From Trileptium ribeirensis (lineage: Eukaryota > Nematoda > Enoplea > Enoplida > Thoracostomopsidae), in the NCBI GenBank assembly GCA_030248225.1, contig JASANE010012553.1, positions 42,112 to 106,111 on the forward strand: 64,000 nucleotides of DNA, in the 5' to 3' direction. Made by a program: the position numbers and the translations under genes. Under the pieces are notes generated by a model. It made no database searches. It was given only the letters and a program-made list of their open reading frames with translations, and was not told where the DNA came from. Shown here piece by piece: positions 12,677 through 24,541 of this stretch; the first letter of the stretch is position 1, and every line of letters starts with the position of its first letter.

Positions 12677-14489
12677 ACAACAAAATAATATTTATGCGTT
12701 TCATAATCAGTAGTCGAGAACAAGCAGGCACTCTGGAAGCAAATTGTACAAAGAAACTTTGTGGTAAATTTAAACTGTAATGATGGAATGAGTACTAAAA
12801 CGGCGCGAAGCATCAAAATTTTTTAGCAACGTTTTGAGGTTTTCTTATAAAAATCTCTTAACAAACACATGCACATAGAGCTGCCTACATATCCAAATTC
12901 AAGGGTTTTCAAGGGCGCGTACACCCTGTATGACAGACCCAGCAATATTTGGCCATCTTAAACTTTTACTAACAAAATAATTACGCGAAATGTTCTTACA
13001 ATATTATTGCTGGGCGGCTGCGCATTTCAAACTCTCAAATTGAAATTATAAAAAAGATTATAGCTCTCTGAGATTTGCAGAGGCTTTACAGTGAACACAT
13101 TATCTGGGACGGATTCTTTCTTAATCAGAATCACCCAAGAAAACACGGATATAGAGCAATTACGAGTCCAGAAACGGCCTTGAATATTTGGCACAGTAGC
13201 GAATAAGCAACGCATACATTTAGCATAAGTGATACAGATTTATAATAAGTTAAAAATAGAATCAAGGAAATATTAATTATTGCACTCACATGTAGAAATT
13301 ATTTTGTGTGTATAAATTGGTTGAATTCTTGATATAAGTTCATTAGATTCCAACTACAATATTTCTTCCTACCTCAATACCTACTTCCTTGCTTTCTACA
13401 ATTTCCCTACCTGAATGAGGTCTAGACCCATTCCCTCGGCTATGCCATTCGCTAGTGGTAACCGTTCCAAAAACAGAGATTTGCGCAGTCGGTGCTGTAG
13501 CAAAGATTATGGGGTCAAATTCTGACCAATTTCACAATATTCTTAAACGGAAATAGCCGTGTAAGGCAGCTGGTTGGTCGGCAGGGAAATGGTTGGAGTA
13601 ATTTTATAAGGCATGTATCCTAAGCGACGAATGCTTTACTGTTTTATATAACAACATCATGAACATCAATTAATAATATCGGATGAAAATCGCCAATGCA
13701 TTATGGGCACTCTGAGAGTGAAATGAAATCAGGAAGCGTAATATGAAACATTGACTTCGTCACTAAACGTAGCTCATCCACACTCCGTCTGTTTCCATTC
13801 GCTACACGAAAAATGCCTGTCTATAGCAATCGATTAGTAACTCATCGCACAGCAAGATTGGATAATCTACATTTAATGATGCCATTATATTCAGTCCGAC
13901 ACAGATTACCCAGGGCTGCAAGAGGGATGAATTTTAAGAATAAAGGAGTCAAATAACTAATTTTTGTTATAACGGTTGTCTAAATTAAGCCATTATCGTA
14001 CATCACAAATAGTATGAAACGCCCAAAAATTGTTTCGGCGATTTCGGCTTTCAAATGAAATCAAATTCCAACGCTGTAAATGTTCAAGGTGGCATGTTTA
14101 CTACGTCGGCAATTATGGGGGCACCCCCGAATGTCAGAAAATGGGGGCCCAGATTTACGCTGGCATTCCCAGGCATCGACCGACGACATGCTCATGCTAT
14201 GGAATTGCGTGTAAGGATTAAATACTTTAATGATTATATATATGCAGCGTATATATATATATATATGGCCTTAGAGGGATCACAGCGATGTAGTGTTTAG
14301 TTCCTGTGGGCTCGGTTTTTTAAACCATATGTGTGAAAAAAGCAATTTTAGCGTTTCACAGGGGCTAAATTTTGAAAATGGGCAAGTTTTCATCGAGGAG
14401 CGTATACATGGATGATTTTCCATTAGGGGTGTTCCAGATACCCACCATAGCGGACGGGCCAGTGAAGCAAGGGTTTTTCGTGTTTAAAT

Positions 14490-14700
14490 GCGATGCAAAA
14501 CTAGGCCAAAGTAATACTGAGGGCGTAGCCAAAATAAAGGCCATGCCGTTCTCGATATACTAAGCCTAAGCTAAGGTGATTATATGAGACATACAGCAAG
14601 CCTAAGTCTGGGGTCTGCCGCCCCGAACCACCGCTCTAAGCTGTCACTTGGGTCTAAAATACTGGCTTCTCCCTAAGCTAAGGTGATTATATGAGACATA
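14490..14700 (+). repeat. Dispersed repeat with GCCTAAG motif, copy 1
   Basis: Shares the ordered blocks AGGCCAAAGT, CATGCCGTTCT, ATACTAAGCCTAAG, GCCTAAGTCTGGGGTCTGCC and ACCACCGCTCTAAGCTGT with 39150-39350. Part of it is caught in the 107-bp tandem duplication. It is non-coding. Confidence 0.7.
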
Positions 14701-14779
14701 CAGCAAGCCTAAGTCTGGGGTCTGCCGCCCCGAACCACCGCTCTAAGCTGTCACTTGGGTCTAAAATACTGGCTTCTCC
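14566..14779 (+). repeat. Perfect 107-bp tandem duplication
   Basis: Units 14566-14672 and 14673-14779 appear identical, and a third CTAAGCT follows at 14780. The unit runs from CTAAGCTAAGGTGATT to CTGGCTTCTCC. Its right end is the first bases of the MITE at 14769. The 7-bp word CTAAGCT, present both in the flank and inside the MITE end, is the likely slippage or recombination point. The duplication is therefore later than the MITE insertion. Confidence 0.95.
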
Positions 14780-15087
14780 CTAAGCTCCAAAATCAAGGGA
14801 GGTGAGCTGGGGGGACGGTCGACAAGGGGGATTTTCGAATTTATACATACATATATATATAATTATATATATTAGTGTATGTAATATATTTAATTATATA
14901 TTTTATATACACTTTTCCGTATATTTAGGTACGTAGTAGTAGTATAGTAGTAGCATTATGAAACGAAAATCATTAATATCAAGTTATTTTACCGCTAAGG
15001 TTTTAGGAAAAATTTAAGGGGGGGATGAGCTGGGGGAAGTCGGTCCGAAGGGGGGGCGCCCCCCTCCCCCCTTTAGAGAGAAGCCAG
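14769..15087 (+). mobile_element. MITE copy A with terminal inverted repeats and 5-bp target duplication
   Basis: 319 bp, non-coding. The left end is CTGGCTTCTCCCTAAG and the right end is CTTTAGAGAGAAGCCAG, imperfect inverted repeats. It is flanked by AAATA at 14764-14768 and 15088-15092. The interior has GC-rich subterminal blocks (GAGCTGGGGG) and an AT-rich centre with ATATAT runs. A second copy in the opposite orientation is at 24171-24541. It lies in the APEX1 intron between exons D and E. Confidence 0.9.
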
Positions 15088-15153
15088 AAATATAAAGTTA
15101 AAAATTAAACAAATATAGCAACATACTGAGCGTACTACTGAATATCAACTCAC

Positions 15154-15216
15154 ATGCGCCGACAGCATAAAATTTTTCAAACTCCGCTGTTATCAATCTA
15201 CCTTCCTCATCGTGCT
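15154..15216 (-). CDS. APEX1: AP endonuclease (APEX1 family), exon D
   Basis: A 63-bp micro-exon, too short to stand out as an ORF. It was found by looking for the strand expected between exons C and E. It reads (G)AG-HDEEGRLITAEFEKFYAVGA-T(AT), matching the family's EHDxEGRVIxAEF...AYVPN segment. Phases fit both neighbours: 2 bases in, 1 base out. The donor GTGAGT is strong. The acceptor (AATAAAAG) has a weak pyrimidine tract, the least certain border of this gene. A MITE ends 66 bp downstream of the donor, inside the next intron. Confidence 0.88.
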
Positions 15217-16660
15217 CTTTTATTCCTTAAAGTATGTCACATGTGAAAACAGGAACATTCAGAAAATATAATTAAAATATTTGAAACGAAGCGAGCGCAG
15301 CGAGTTAAGTTTCACTAAATAGCGTAAAATAAATGTTCAAAAATTCTTTGTCTGTCTGTTGGTGACAAGCTCCTGACTAGATTGTTGAATTTTTATTATT
15401 TTAATTCAACGCGTAATAGAATCTAGTTGCTCACCTGCCGTCGTGCTTGCGCTGTTTTTAAGATTTCTTGCCTAAATTCTCAAAGAACAGCCGAAAAATA
15501 AATTTCGATTTTGGTCATTTGAATTCACCCAAAATGTTAGGTGATAACTCTTCTGAGGGATATAGGACCCAAAAAGGCATCAAGAAAATCACTGTCAAAT
15601 TTGTCGTTATGCACTTTTTGTCAGAGCAGTGTCTTCGAGCTATGAGCCAAAGTTTAAAAAATACACTGCAGACAGTAAAGTATTTAAAATTTTGACAAAG
15701 TAAGTCTCTTGCATATTGCGGGTGCAAGATTGAAATAAAGGGCTATTCAACCCGTTAAACGCGTTAGTTTCACTGCTCCCACCAAGCAAAATTTAGTTAA
15801 TTTTTGCACCAAAATAGTCCGTTATTAACATTACAATTGATATGTTAGTAACATTATCAGACGGTTCCGTATAAATATTTAAATTTAATCATAAATATAT
15901 ATAAATTCTCACTTGTTCAATATATGGCTGTATGTAAATGATTAACATGTGTTCTCTTCGGACCTGCTAAATACGAAACAGCTATTGTATTTCCGTGGTA
16001 TGCTTGAAATAAATGAAGTCTAGCGGCTTACAGACTAGAAATAACTCTTCAAATTATAATTTCACTTAAAATTTGTGACATGTAGATATCATGGGTCCTT
16101 GTTTTTTGATCATTGGACTAAGAAATAACGGATGTCATGGCTTTGATATGTGATTGATTAAGACGGTTGTACAGTTACCATTAATGCCTTGCTGATATAT
16201 GACTATTATTGTGGGATTTCAAACCTTGCAAGTAACTAAGCCTAGATTAGCCACATTACAGCTTTTTTTTCCACGCTGCGCGAGTTACTTGTTTATACAA
16301 GTTGATGAGCTAATTAACACACAGGGATTAAGATCGAATAAATATAGGTAAGACCAACTACTACAGAACATTTCATTAAATATCTATGAATAAGGCAAGC
16401 ATCGCAAATGTGCTCTATGCCACGCCAACATGTTTAAACTGTTCGAAATTAAGTAGTTACTAGTTCTCAGCATTTATTTAATTATATTCTTAACTGTTGA
16501 ACTTAACAAAACAATAACACATAGTTAAGACGACAGTTGAAAGCAACTGACACTATCCTACGGGCACCTATTATATATAGAAATCATTAGAACATCTGGT
16601 CTCGCATATTCTTATAGGTTCAGTTAAAGGGAGCATTTGTAATTTATAAATTATATATAA

Positions 16661-17816
16661 CAGGGAGTAACCGGAATTCCGGTTCCGGCGAAAATCGTGT
16701 TCCGGTTGCGGTTCCGGCAAAGGGCAAAAACCATACCGGAACCTGAATTCCGGTTTAAAAATTTTGCTTGAAATTTTCCACGGTTTTTGTATCATTGTGA
16801 TCCAAACATGTAATATATTATACAATGATCAAGCTCCAATACAACCAAGCAAAAGAAAATATTAACTAAGCAATTTGCCGTTTGAAACGTAAGTAGGGCA
16901 CATAATCTCAGTACGAATTTTTCATAATAACCTGCAGGAGTTTGTTAACAAATCAAAGCCAGGTTGTTGCTTGTAGCAGCTATTTTACGCATCCAGAAGT
17001 CTGTGCGGTACGTTTCAATTAAACCGGTCCAATTCGGTAACAGAGTATGGCTAACGCAGAAGTACTTAAGGGTATGCTTGGCTAACATAAATTGCTTCAA
17101 GAACCCGCCAATGCGCTTGTATACTTGGTAAATGAGTCTAAATTGAAGTAAACTAACGTTATCTGCAACGCAACTAGAAACTGCTTTCTTGGCAAAGAAC
17201 TGTATTTATTGAAACTGTGCGAGCAGCATCACAGTGTGTCTCATTTATACCATTCTGGTTAGAAAGTTATCATCATTATCATCTAACTTACGGGCACTGT
17301 TTGTCCAACGCTAGGCTAAACAGTGTACCTGATCAGAAAATTACCTTCTATCTATTATTTTCTCTTAGAATCATATAAACCAATAATTTCAAGTTTCCTA
17401 CAGAACATGTAACAAACGTATGTGTAGTAAAAGAAGGCGACTGGAGACAGAGCGAAAGTGTGTATTTTACGCTGCAAGCTTTGTAAGCATATTCGATTTG
17501 ACGCAGTATACGCAATGGTGTATAGTGGAAGGTATTTTTGCTCTGGATGTCCAAAAATCGACATATTTGATCGATCAATAAACATTATTAGCTTCCTCAG
17601 TCTCTTTAAAGTTTCAGAAAGGCAAAACCATCGCAATACATTAAGTTTAATGTAAACGTTATTTTTAATGCATTTTAAATTCACTATACCTTGATTTCTT
17701 CCTTCATCTGTTTTACTATATATAAATTTCGAAGACCAAGTTCCTGTTCCGGATTAAATGGTCGGTTACGGTTGCTGGTTCAGGTTTCGGTAAATTTCGG
17801 TTCCGATTATTCCCTG
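16661..17816 (+). mobile_element. CAGGG...CCCTG non-autonomous DNA element, complete copy
   Basis: 1,156 bp. The left end is CAGGGAGTAACCGGAATTCC and the right end is TTTCGGTTCCGATTATTCCCTG, so the termini are inverted. It is flanked by ATATAA at 16655-16660 and 17817-17822, a possible 6-bp target duplication in AT-rich sequence. CAG...CTG ends suggest the hAT superfamily, though hAT usually makes 8-bp duplications. No transposase ORF is present. The right half is shared with 22439-22735 (inverted) and 23906-24767. It carries the empty site that proves the MITE insertion at 24171. Confidence 0.8.
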
Positions 17817-18207
17817 ATATAAGTATATATAATTTATAAAAAAATATAGAATAATAAGCATATATAAGTTATAACTAAGTCATAGTCATGACCACGTTCC
17901 TAGAAGAGTATCAAAATCAAAACATTGGAAGCGCAAGGTCTAATTAACAAGTGGATTGATGCTAGATGTATAATATATTACATATTGCGTATCTTATAGC
18001 GAGACAACATGTCCGCTAAAACGAAGACATCTAAGCATGAAAATATTTAACTATTACTAAGAGAACGAGAAGACACCCAATTGAAGCGAACGAAATACCA
18101 AAATGTGTTTTAGTTCTTAATGTAGGCTCAACCAAGTATGAACTAGATTGAATTTGTCCATATCACAACAAACCTTAGCTCTGAATCAAAAATTTCGCAA
18201 TGCTTAC

Positions 18208-18412
18208 CCATTCCATATGTTACGTTAACTGGCTTTTCCTTAGTCAACAATCCAGTTCCTGCATAGCCCGATCTTTCGGCGCTGGACCAGTATGTTGAAT
18301 AGCCCTTGATATTTTTTATTTCATTTGGAATTTCATCTGCATTACATTTAGTTTCTTGAATAAACATTATATCAGGAGATTCCTTCGCGATAAACGCAAG
18401 AGTGTCGTCCTT
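18208..18412 (-). CDS. APEX1: AP endonuclease (APEX1 family), exon C
   Basis: Acceptor TTCTAAAACA on the plus strand (TGTTTTAG) before 18412 and donor GTAAGC from 18207; 205 bp, phase 0 in, phase 1 out. It encodes KDDTLAFIAKESPDIMFIQE, then TKCNADEIP, GYSTYWSSAERSGYAGTGLL and VNVTYGM. The QETK block carries the metal-binding Glu (Glu96 in human APE1). YW and GYxGTG are further family hallmarks. The intron to exon D is 2,991 bp and contains the CAGGG-end element at 16661-17816. Confidence 0.93.
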
Positions 18413-19445
18413 CTAAAACACCAAGCATACTACAGCATACTTTCGCACATAGTACCGTAGCGAATGTAAGCAACGCAACCAGATGCTATATAAAAGCTTG
18501 TGTACTTGTTTGGCTTCGTGGTTAAGATGCTGCGTGTGAGTGATAGCCATTACGGCAACGATCTGCTACATATAAGATAAGTTAGAGTGGCAAACGCCAG
18601 ATGCTAATTTTTCAATCACAAATATAAATCAACATCAAAACGAAAGGCAAACGTCGGCTTTATTAAGACGTGATAGCAAATCAAGTAGACCAGATATAAA
18701 CACAAAATGAAGATATAAAAAGATTTTCTTCACGCACCGAAAGCCAAAAATGAGTGTAAATATATAAATATCACTTAATAAACAAATCAAATGGGCGTAT
18801 CACTGTTAGTCTATTTAACTGCTTTCTGTCATTATGTCTATATCTATGATGTTTAAGTGTCCACATCACAAAGCACAACTACAGAAAGAAAATCTCAGTC
18901 AAAACAGAACCAAAACGTTTTCGTGCATCTTTTTTTCCACGAAGCGCATATAAATAGTATCATTGAAATAATTCAATAAAGATCTATTAATAATTAATAT
19001 TGCTTAAATTTTAGTTCGTGAACTCTTACAACAGTTTTCTATCATAAAATGTGCATGCCACTTTCTAGTGCAAAATACAAACCACTGACATACAGTACTC
19101 ACCACAACTGACCGTCGCCTCGCGAGCTAACGAGCGCAACAAAATAAACTTTCAAAATAATATTGTACTTTCCCAAGGGTAAGTTGCGAGCAACAGCTGT
19201 CGACTGTTCAGCAAATGATACCGCTTTTCTTCAGCGTAGAATAAAAGAAAATCTACATAACAGAATACATATATCAACATTATTCAAAAATTTTATAGAA
19301 TTTTATTTGCTTTGTTTTGAATACAACCTCTTGTTTACTAACTTCATAACTTGCATTGCATTTTCAAACTGTGGTTGAATTAATGCATATACATACGGCA
19401 TAAAAAATCACCGAAACAAACCAAGACTGAATATTTACAACAAAC

Positions 19446-19658
19446 CTTCAACCATGCACGGATTCCGTTAATATTCCAAGACGTAATTTTAGTATTCCAA
19501 TTATCTTTTGAATTGAGAAATGTTTTGTCCGATGCAGACATTGGCAAATAGCTTGCTGACGTCTCCACTGCTACTGCACCACTAGCAGTTCGCGATGAGG
19601 CACCCTCAGTAGAACCCAATGATTCGTCTGTATTATCTATTCTACGTTTCTTGGATAC
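19446..19658 (-). CDS. APEX1: AP endonuclease (APEX1 family), exon B (N-terminal part)
   Basis: 213 bp, phase 0 at both ends. The acceptor ATTTTATTTTAG precedes 19658 and the donor is GTTTGT. It starts VSKKRRIDNTDES, a likely nuclear-localisation patch. A Ser/Ala-rich linker follows, then the start of the nuclease fold, WNTKITSWNINGIRAWLK. The catalytic Asn (human Asn68) is present in SWN. The next-but-one residue is Asn where human APE1 has Asp70, as in exonuclease III-type enzymes that read NING. The initiator Met must lie in a further upstream exon ending in phase 0. No credible candidate was identified in the region just above 19.66 kb. Confidence 0.9.
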
Positions 19659-19939
19659 CTAAAATAAAATGTAAAATAACAGTTTGTAACTGTCTACAAG
19701 TTAAGAAAATTAAATACCCGCTGGCTGAGTTAATGATAAATACCCGCACTTCATTTTACTTGGGATTTTGTTACATATAAATAGCACAAATTTAAGCAGT
19801 GATATTGAGTTTTATTAAAACAGTTTCTTGTTAGAACGACCATTTTGGTGTGACCTGATAATACATAATGTGGGTGCTGGGGCGCTGACTCGAGGGAACC
19901 AAAAATTTCCCTGGGGCATGACCTTGAGAGAACCAGCAC

Positions 19940-20985
19940 CAGCACAGTTCATTCCCGTCGCCCATCATTCCCAAGGCAGCGCTAACAACTACCAGCGTGA
20001 CACATAATAACGATACACCAGAACAACACCAAACACAACCACAAGTAAACCAACCAACGCATGTATCTGCACCATGGTCAGCCCTGGAACTTCAACATGA
20101 GTCGAAAGTTACCAGTACGACCAACGTCTCGGGTGTTTGCGCCGTAAATCACCGTCAACATCAACAAAAACCACGTCATAAACGGAATTGGTCGCGCGAT
20201 AAGTCAAGCCGTTTTGGAGAACGATCAGCTGAACGTCATTACCATCACAAAAACATCGACACGAACAACACCGACGCCGACGTACACCTACTTCGCTGTA
20301 TGGACGTCGCGATCACCATCGAGAACGAAACAACAGTAGTAGGTAGACACCGAGATCGTCGTCACCATAATCCCACCAGAAACTATACTTGCGCTAACAA
20401 CAGCGACAACGACTGGAACCATCATCGTGACGAGCAATCGCGTAAATTCAACAACCGCAAAGATCATACAGCCTACAATGGACGACACAGTGACGACAGC
20501 CGCCGTCATAATAAAAACTACCGCCGCTATCATAGTGATAACTATTACCGCAATCATCGCCAATCTTTCAACGGTCGTCATCGTGCCCGATCTGCCAACA
20601 ACAAAGGAAAATGAACGATAAATGACCACAATGCGCAACAAATTATTGTACCTAACTGTAGTAACGAAATTAGTTTTAATTACAACGACGATCCAAAAAC
20701 CGACTATGCTACCCACCAGCGACGTTCTCGGCCTACCATCACCATCGACACAGTAGTGATACTGAACAACAGAGCAGAGTAAAAACTGATACGCCAAAAA
20801 CAATACAACTCAAATATTGTCAGCTAATAACCAATCCCCAGAACTCAATGACACGGTGAACAACCAACCATCATCATCAACACCCTCAACTTCACCTAAG
20901 CGACAGCATAAGAAATCTACATTTCAACCAATCAGCGAATCAAGGAGCACAGCGCCACCTATTCTTTTTATTTTAGTATAGTATT
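19940..20985 (+). pseudogene. Decayed Asn/His/Arg-rich coding stretch, origin unknown
   Basis: A continuous frame runs from just after a stop near 19930 to 20614. It reads as Gln/Thr/Pro-rich (TPEQHQTQPQ) turning into a strongly basic Asn/His/Arg/Asp region (RRHNKNYRRYHSDNYYRNHR). The first ATG comes only about two fifths of the way in. Coding-like sequence continues to about 20985 in shifted frames (NEISFNYNDDPKTDYATHQR; then NNQPSSSTPSTSPKRQHKK), implying frameshifts. Composition suits a nucleic-acid-binding or gag-like region of a retroelement, or a disordered tail of a host protein. No domain was recognised. Confidence 0.4.
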
Positions 20986-21092
20986 ATGTAATACAGTTCT
21001 TAGTATAATGTGCGGCTTAGTTGTTATGTTTGGGGTTAAAAACATTTGTCTGAGTCCGCACGCACCCATATTCATAGTACACTCTGCCGAAT

Positions 21093-21305
21093 TAACTGAC
21101 GTTCACGGTGTCAATTGCCTGAAGGTTGTTTTGTTAACAGACTATTGTCTGGACGCACTGACGTTCACGGTGACATTGCCTGAACGCGGCGACGTCTATA
21201 TATTGGTAGAAATCCGAACTGACGCTCACGGTAATATTGCCTGAACACTGTTTAATCCGTATATCTCTGCCCGTACGTACTAACGTTCACGGTACACTGC
21301 CTGAA
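21093..21305 (+). repeat. Four spaced copies of an ACTGACGTTCACGGT...TGCCTGAA motif
   Basis: CTGACGTTCACGGTG-TGCCTGAA pairs occur near 21097, 21160, 21219 and 21282 (the last as CTAACGTTCACGGTACACTGCC), spaced about 60 bp apart. Each half-pair is nearly invariant while the spacers differ. TGACGT is a CRE-like half site. The purpose is unknown, and the array follows the decayed coding stretch above. Confidence 0.75.
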
Positions 21306-21889
21306 GGCTTTAGTACGCAGACCCTCCCCACTGACGTTAAGCATTCCACCAGAACGTATTCACGTTTGTCGGAACATTGTCACATTTAATCTAAGTCTTC
21401 TCCGAGTAATTCTCTGGCTGCGGATCCTGGTCCTGAAGTCTGTTTAATCTATAGGAAGCGAGTGCGGCAAGCCTTAGCCACCGTTGTGAGTTAGAACGAG
21501 AACCCTGCCCAAGGGCGCGTGCGTTACAGTTGTTTGTTCACTACGCGAAGATCGCAGGGCGAATGTCAATCCTGGCGCGTAGTGTATATATGTTGTATCA
21601 ATGTATGGTAAACAGAACAAGTAAGTCTAACAATAGCACTTGAAATAGCCAGAACCGACATCAACCGAAACAGTTAATTTAAAAAACGAATGTGGAGAGA
21701 CGCGTTAACCGCGACAAAACCTCCTACGCCAGGGAAGAACTTTCTAGGGTCCAAAATAATAACTTTGACCATCTATATCTTATTTATGTATGCATGTATT
21801 TCAAATAAACATTTAATCAATTTATACCAAGTATCACGTTTTAGACATATGAGGTGAGATGCACCTTACAAAATGCTAGCTACTATCAC

Positions 21890-22093
21890 GGCCAGAAATA
21901 CGTGCAAAATAATCGACCGATTTCGATTAAACGAAATTTCGATCGTTTTTTATTTTCGCGCGATTAGATAAATTCCAAAATTTCCGATTTTTTTCGATTA
22001 AACGAAATATCGACCGATTGCGAATAAACGAAGTTTCGATCGATTGCGATTTCGATCGTTTTCGATTTCACTTATTTCTAGCCGAGAATGTAG
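21890..22093. repeat. Small palindromic element rich in TTTCGATCGA
   Basis: The left end CACGGCCAGAAATACGTGC is the approximate inverse of the right end CACTTATTTCTAGCCGAG. Between them lie several ATTAAACGAAATTTCGATCG-type blocks, themselves palindromic. It is related to 6781-6890. At about 200 bp it is MITE-sized and non-coding. Confidence 0.6.
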
Positions 22094-22729
22094 GTAAAAA
22101 TTTGCAAATCAATTAGCAATATCACCTAATTATTTAACTTATTATAAAACATGACAAAATCATAGAGGTTTAAAAGTAACATATTCATGATCAGCGATAT
22201 CGAAAACCCCCCAGTGCCAAAAATCACCAATGTTAAGGTGATTCTTAAATTTGCATAAAATTAACTAATTAGCTAAATGATTACTTAACTAATTAGCATA
22301 TACGGCCAAATTTCAGAGTTTCAGAAATATCATATTCGTGATCAGCATCATAGCAATCCCCCGGGTGAAATTTTTTCATTTCGGAGCACCTTGAAAATTT
22401 TCAAAGAATTAGCTAAATAATAATTAATTAGTATTTAGCAGGGAATAACCGGAACTAAAATTTACCGGAACCGGAACCAGCAACCGGAACCGTTCATTTA
22501 AACCGGATCCGGAACCTGGTCTTCGAAATTTATATATAGTAAAACAGATGATGGAAGAAATGAAGGTATAATAGTGGATTTAAAATGCATTAAAAATAAC
22601 TTTTACATTAAACTTAATGTATTGCGATGGTATTATTGCCTTTCTCAAAATTTAAAGAGACTGAGCAAGCTAATAATGTTTATTTATCGATCAAATATGT
22701 CGGTTTTTGGACATTCAGAGCAAAAAATA

Positions 22730-23825
22730 TCCATATCGGCAGTCAAAGTCGCTGTTCCCACCGAGAGCAATCATTTTTCACATATGTGTATCACTTAAAC
22801 ATAGGATACATTAATATGGTCTCAAAACACCAAAATGGCTCAAACTGACAAACACGTATAGAGCCTAAAATCACAATAATTTTGACGATCTATGATAAAT
22901 ATATCGGCGGCCAAATCCACTGTTTACACCGACAGCAACCATATTTCGCCTATCTGTATCACTTTACCTGATATAGGGTACATAAAATCCCTTAAACATA
23001 CACTTGTAGGTCCCAAAAAACAATTTTTGACAATCTATAACCATATCTGGACTCTCCAAATTGGAGGACGGGCTGGGGCCCCCTGACATTTTTCGGTTCC
23101 CCCTGGTTCAAAACAGGTGCCCCCAGTTCGTGTCCCCTGGCAAAATTTTGGGTTCCCCCCGGTTCGTTGCGGCTAAACAAATTTTTTTGTTTGCAACGGG
23201 TCCAAAGTATGTAAAATTTAATCAAAATTTGTACTAAAATTGCGTTCTGAAGCAAAAAATTTCGCAGATATTGTTAGAATTTGCTTCAAAATCACTTTCT
23301 CTCTCCATCAAAAGCGTTTTGGCAGTGTTTCTGACACGATTTTTAACCGTTTTCTCTTGGCAAAATGCCGTCTGGCAAAATCAGGCGCCCCCCGGTTCGG
23401 AACCATGGGCCCCCCTTGTTCATGCCCCTTGGCAAAATTTTCGGCGAATGGAGAGCCCAGCATATCGGCAGGAAAAGTCTCTGCTCCTACCGGAAGCAAC
23501 TATTTTCACATTGTCTGTATCACCTTACGTGAGACAGGATACAAAAATATAGACTCAAAACACCAAAATGGCTCAAACTGAGAGAGCCTAAAATCACAAC
23601 ATTGACGATCTATGATAAATCTATGACGATAGCAACCATTTTGCACCTACATGTACCAGTTTACGTGACATAGGATACATAAAATAAAATGGGTTAAACT
23701 GACACTTGTCCAAAATAAGAATTTTGACCATCTGTGATAACTATCTGCAGGCGAAGTCACTGTTCCCACGGTGAGCAGCTATTTTTCACATCTCTGTATC
23801 ATTTAACACGTTTGCACTGTCGTTG
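22730..23825 (+). repeat. Diverged ~120-165-bp tandem array, about five units
   Basis: Units begin near 22730, 22899, 23460, 23618 and 23741. Shared words are ATATCGGCRG, CTGTT or CTGCTCCTACCG, GAGCAAYYATTTT, CTGTATCACTT, ATAGGATACAT, CAAAATGGCTCAAACTGA, and TTTTGACRATCTATGATAA. The array is split between the second and third units by a GC-rich repeat at 23045-23459. It is non-coding. Confidence 0.75.
23045..23459 (+). repeat. GC-rich GGCAAAATTTT...CCCCCCGGTTC dispersed repeat, copy 1
   Basis: The words TGGCAAAATTTTGGGTTCC, CCCCCCGGTTCG, CTGACACGATTTTTAACCGT and TTGGCAAAATGCC recur in the same order at 25340-25545 and 27465-27845. Short open frames here are artefacts of the repeat. No coding family was recognised. 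Confidence 0.75.
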
Positions 23826-24170
23826 GTTGCAATATGAGTTAAACTAATCCTATTATGTATATAGTAACTAATATATACTATTACCCCATGTCCCTTACCA
23901 CTGATCAGAAAATTACTTTTTATCTATTAATTTTTCTTGGAATCATATAAACCAGTAATTTCAAGTTTCCTACAGAACACCATGTAACAAACGTATGTGC
24001 AGTAAAGGGAGGCGACTGGAGACAGGGCGAAAGTGTTTATTCTACGTCCATGCGTTGTAAGCACATTTAGTTTGACGCAGTATACGCAAGGGTGTATAGT
24101 GGAAGGCATTCTTTGCTCTGGGTGCCCAATAAAACGACATATTGATCGATAAATAAACATCTGGCTTCTC

Positions 24171-24541
24171 CCTAAAGGGGGGAGGGGGCGCCACCCCCCC
24201 TTCTTTGACCTCCCCCGTTCGGACCGACTTCCACCAGCTCACTCACCCCTTAAATTTCGGCTCGCCCAGCTCATCCCCCCTTAAATTTTTTCCTGAACCC
24301 TTAGCGGTAAAATAACTTGATAATAATGATTTTCGTTTCATAATACTACTACTACGTACCTAAATATACGGAAAAGTGTATATAAAATATATAATTATTT
24401 ATATATATTATATACACTTTAATATATATATGTAATGTATGTATAAATTCGAAAATCCCCCTTGTCGACCATTCCCCCCAGCTCGAGCTTGGGGTCACCC
24501 AGCTCATCCCCCCTTGATTTTGGAGCTTAGGAAGAAGCCAG
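24171..24541 (-). mobile_element. MITE copy B, with proven 5-bp target duplication
   Basis: 371 bp, inverted relative to copy A (14769-15087). It starts CTGGCTTCTCCCTAAAG and ends AAGAAGCCAG. It is flanked by AACAT at 24166-24170 and 24542-24546. The paralogous sequence at 17571-17600 has the same flanks with a single AACAT and no insertion, so the borders and the 5-bp duplication are certain. The element shares copy A's GAGCTGGG subterminal blocks and ATATAT centre. Confidence 0.95.

Noticed and set aside
17355..17684. 109-codon minus ORF and the related frames at 22574-22848 and 23927-24160
   Set aside because: They fall in the non-coding CAGGG-end element and are not conserved as protein between copies.
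20288..20803. 171-codon minus ORF rich in Val/Ile
   Set aside because: It is the antisense shadow of the Asn/His/Arg-rich stretch; the bias comes from its ACC/AAC codons.
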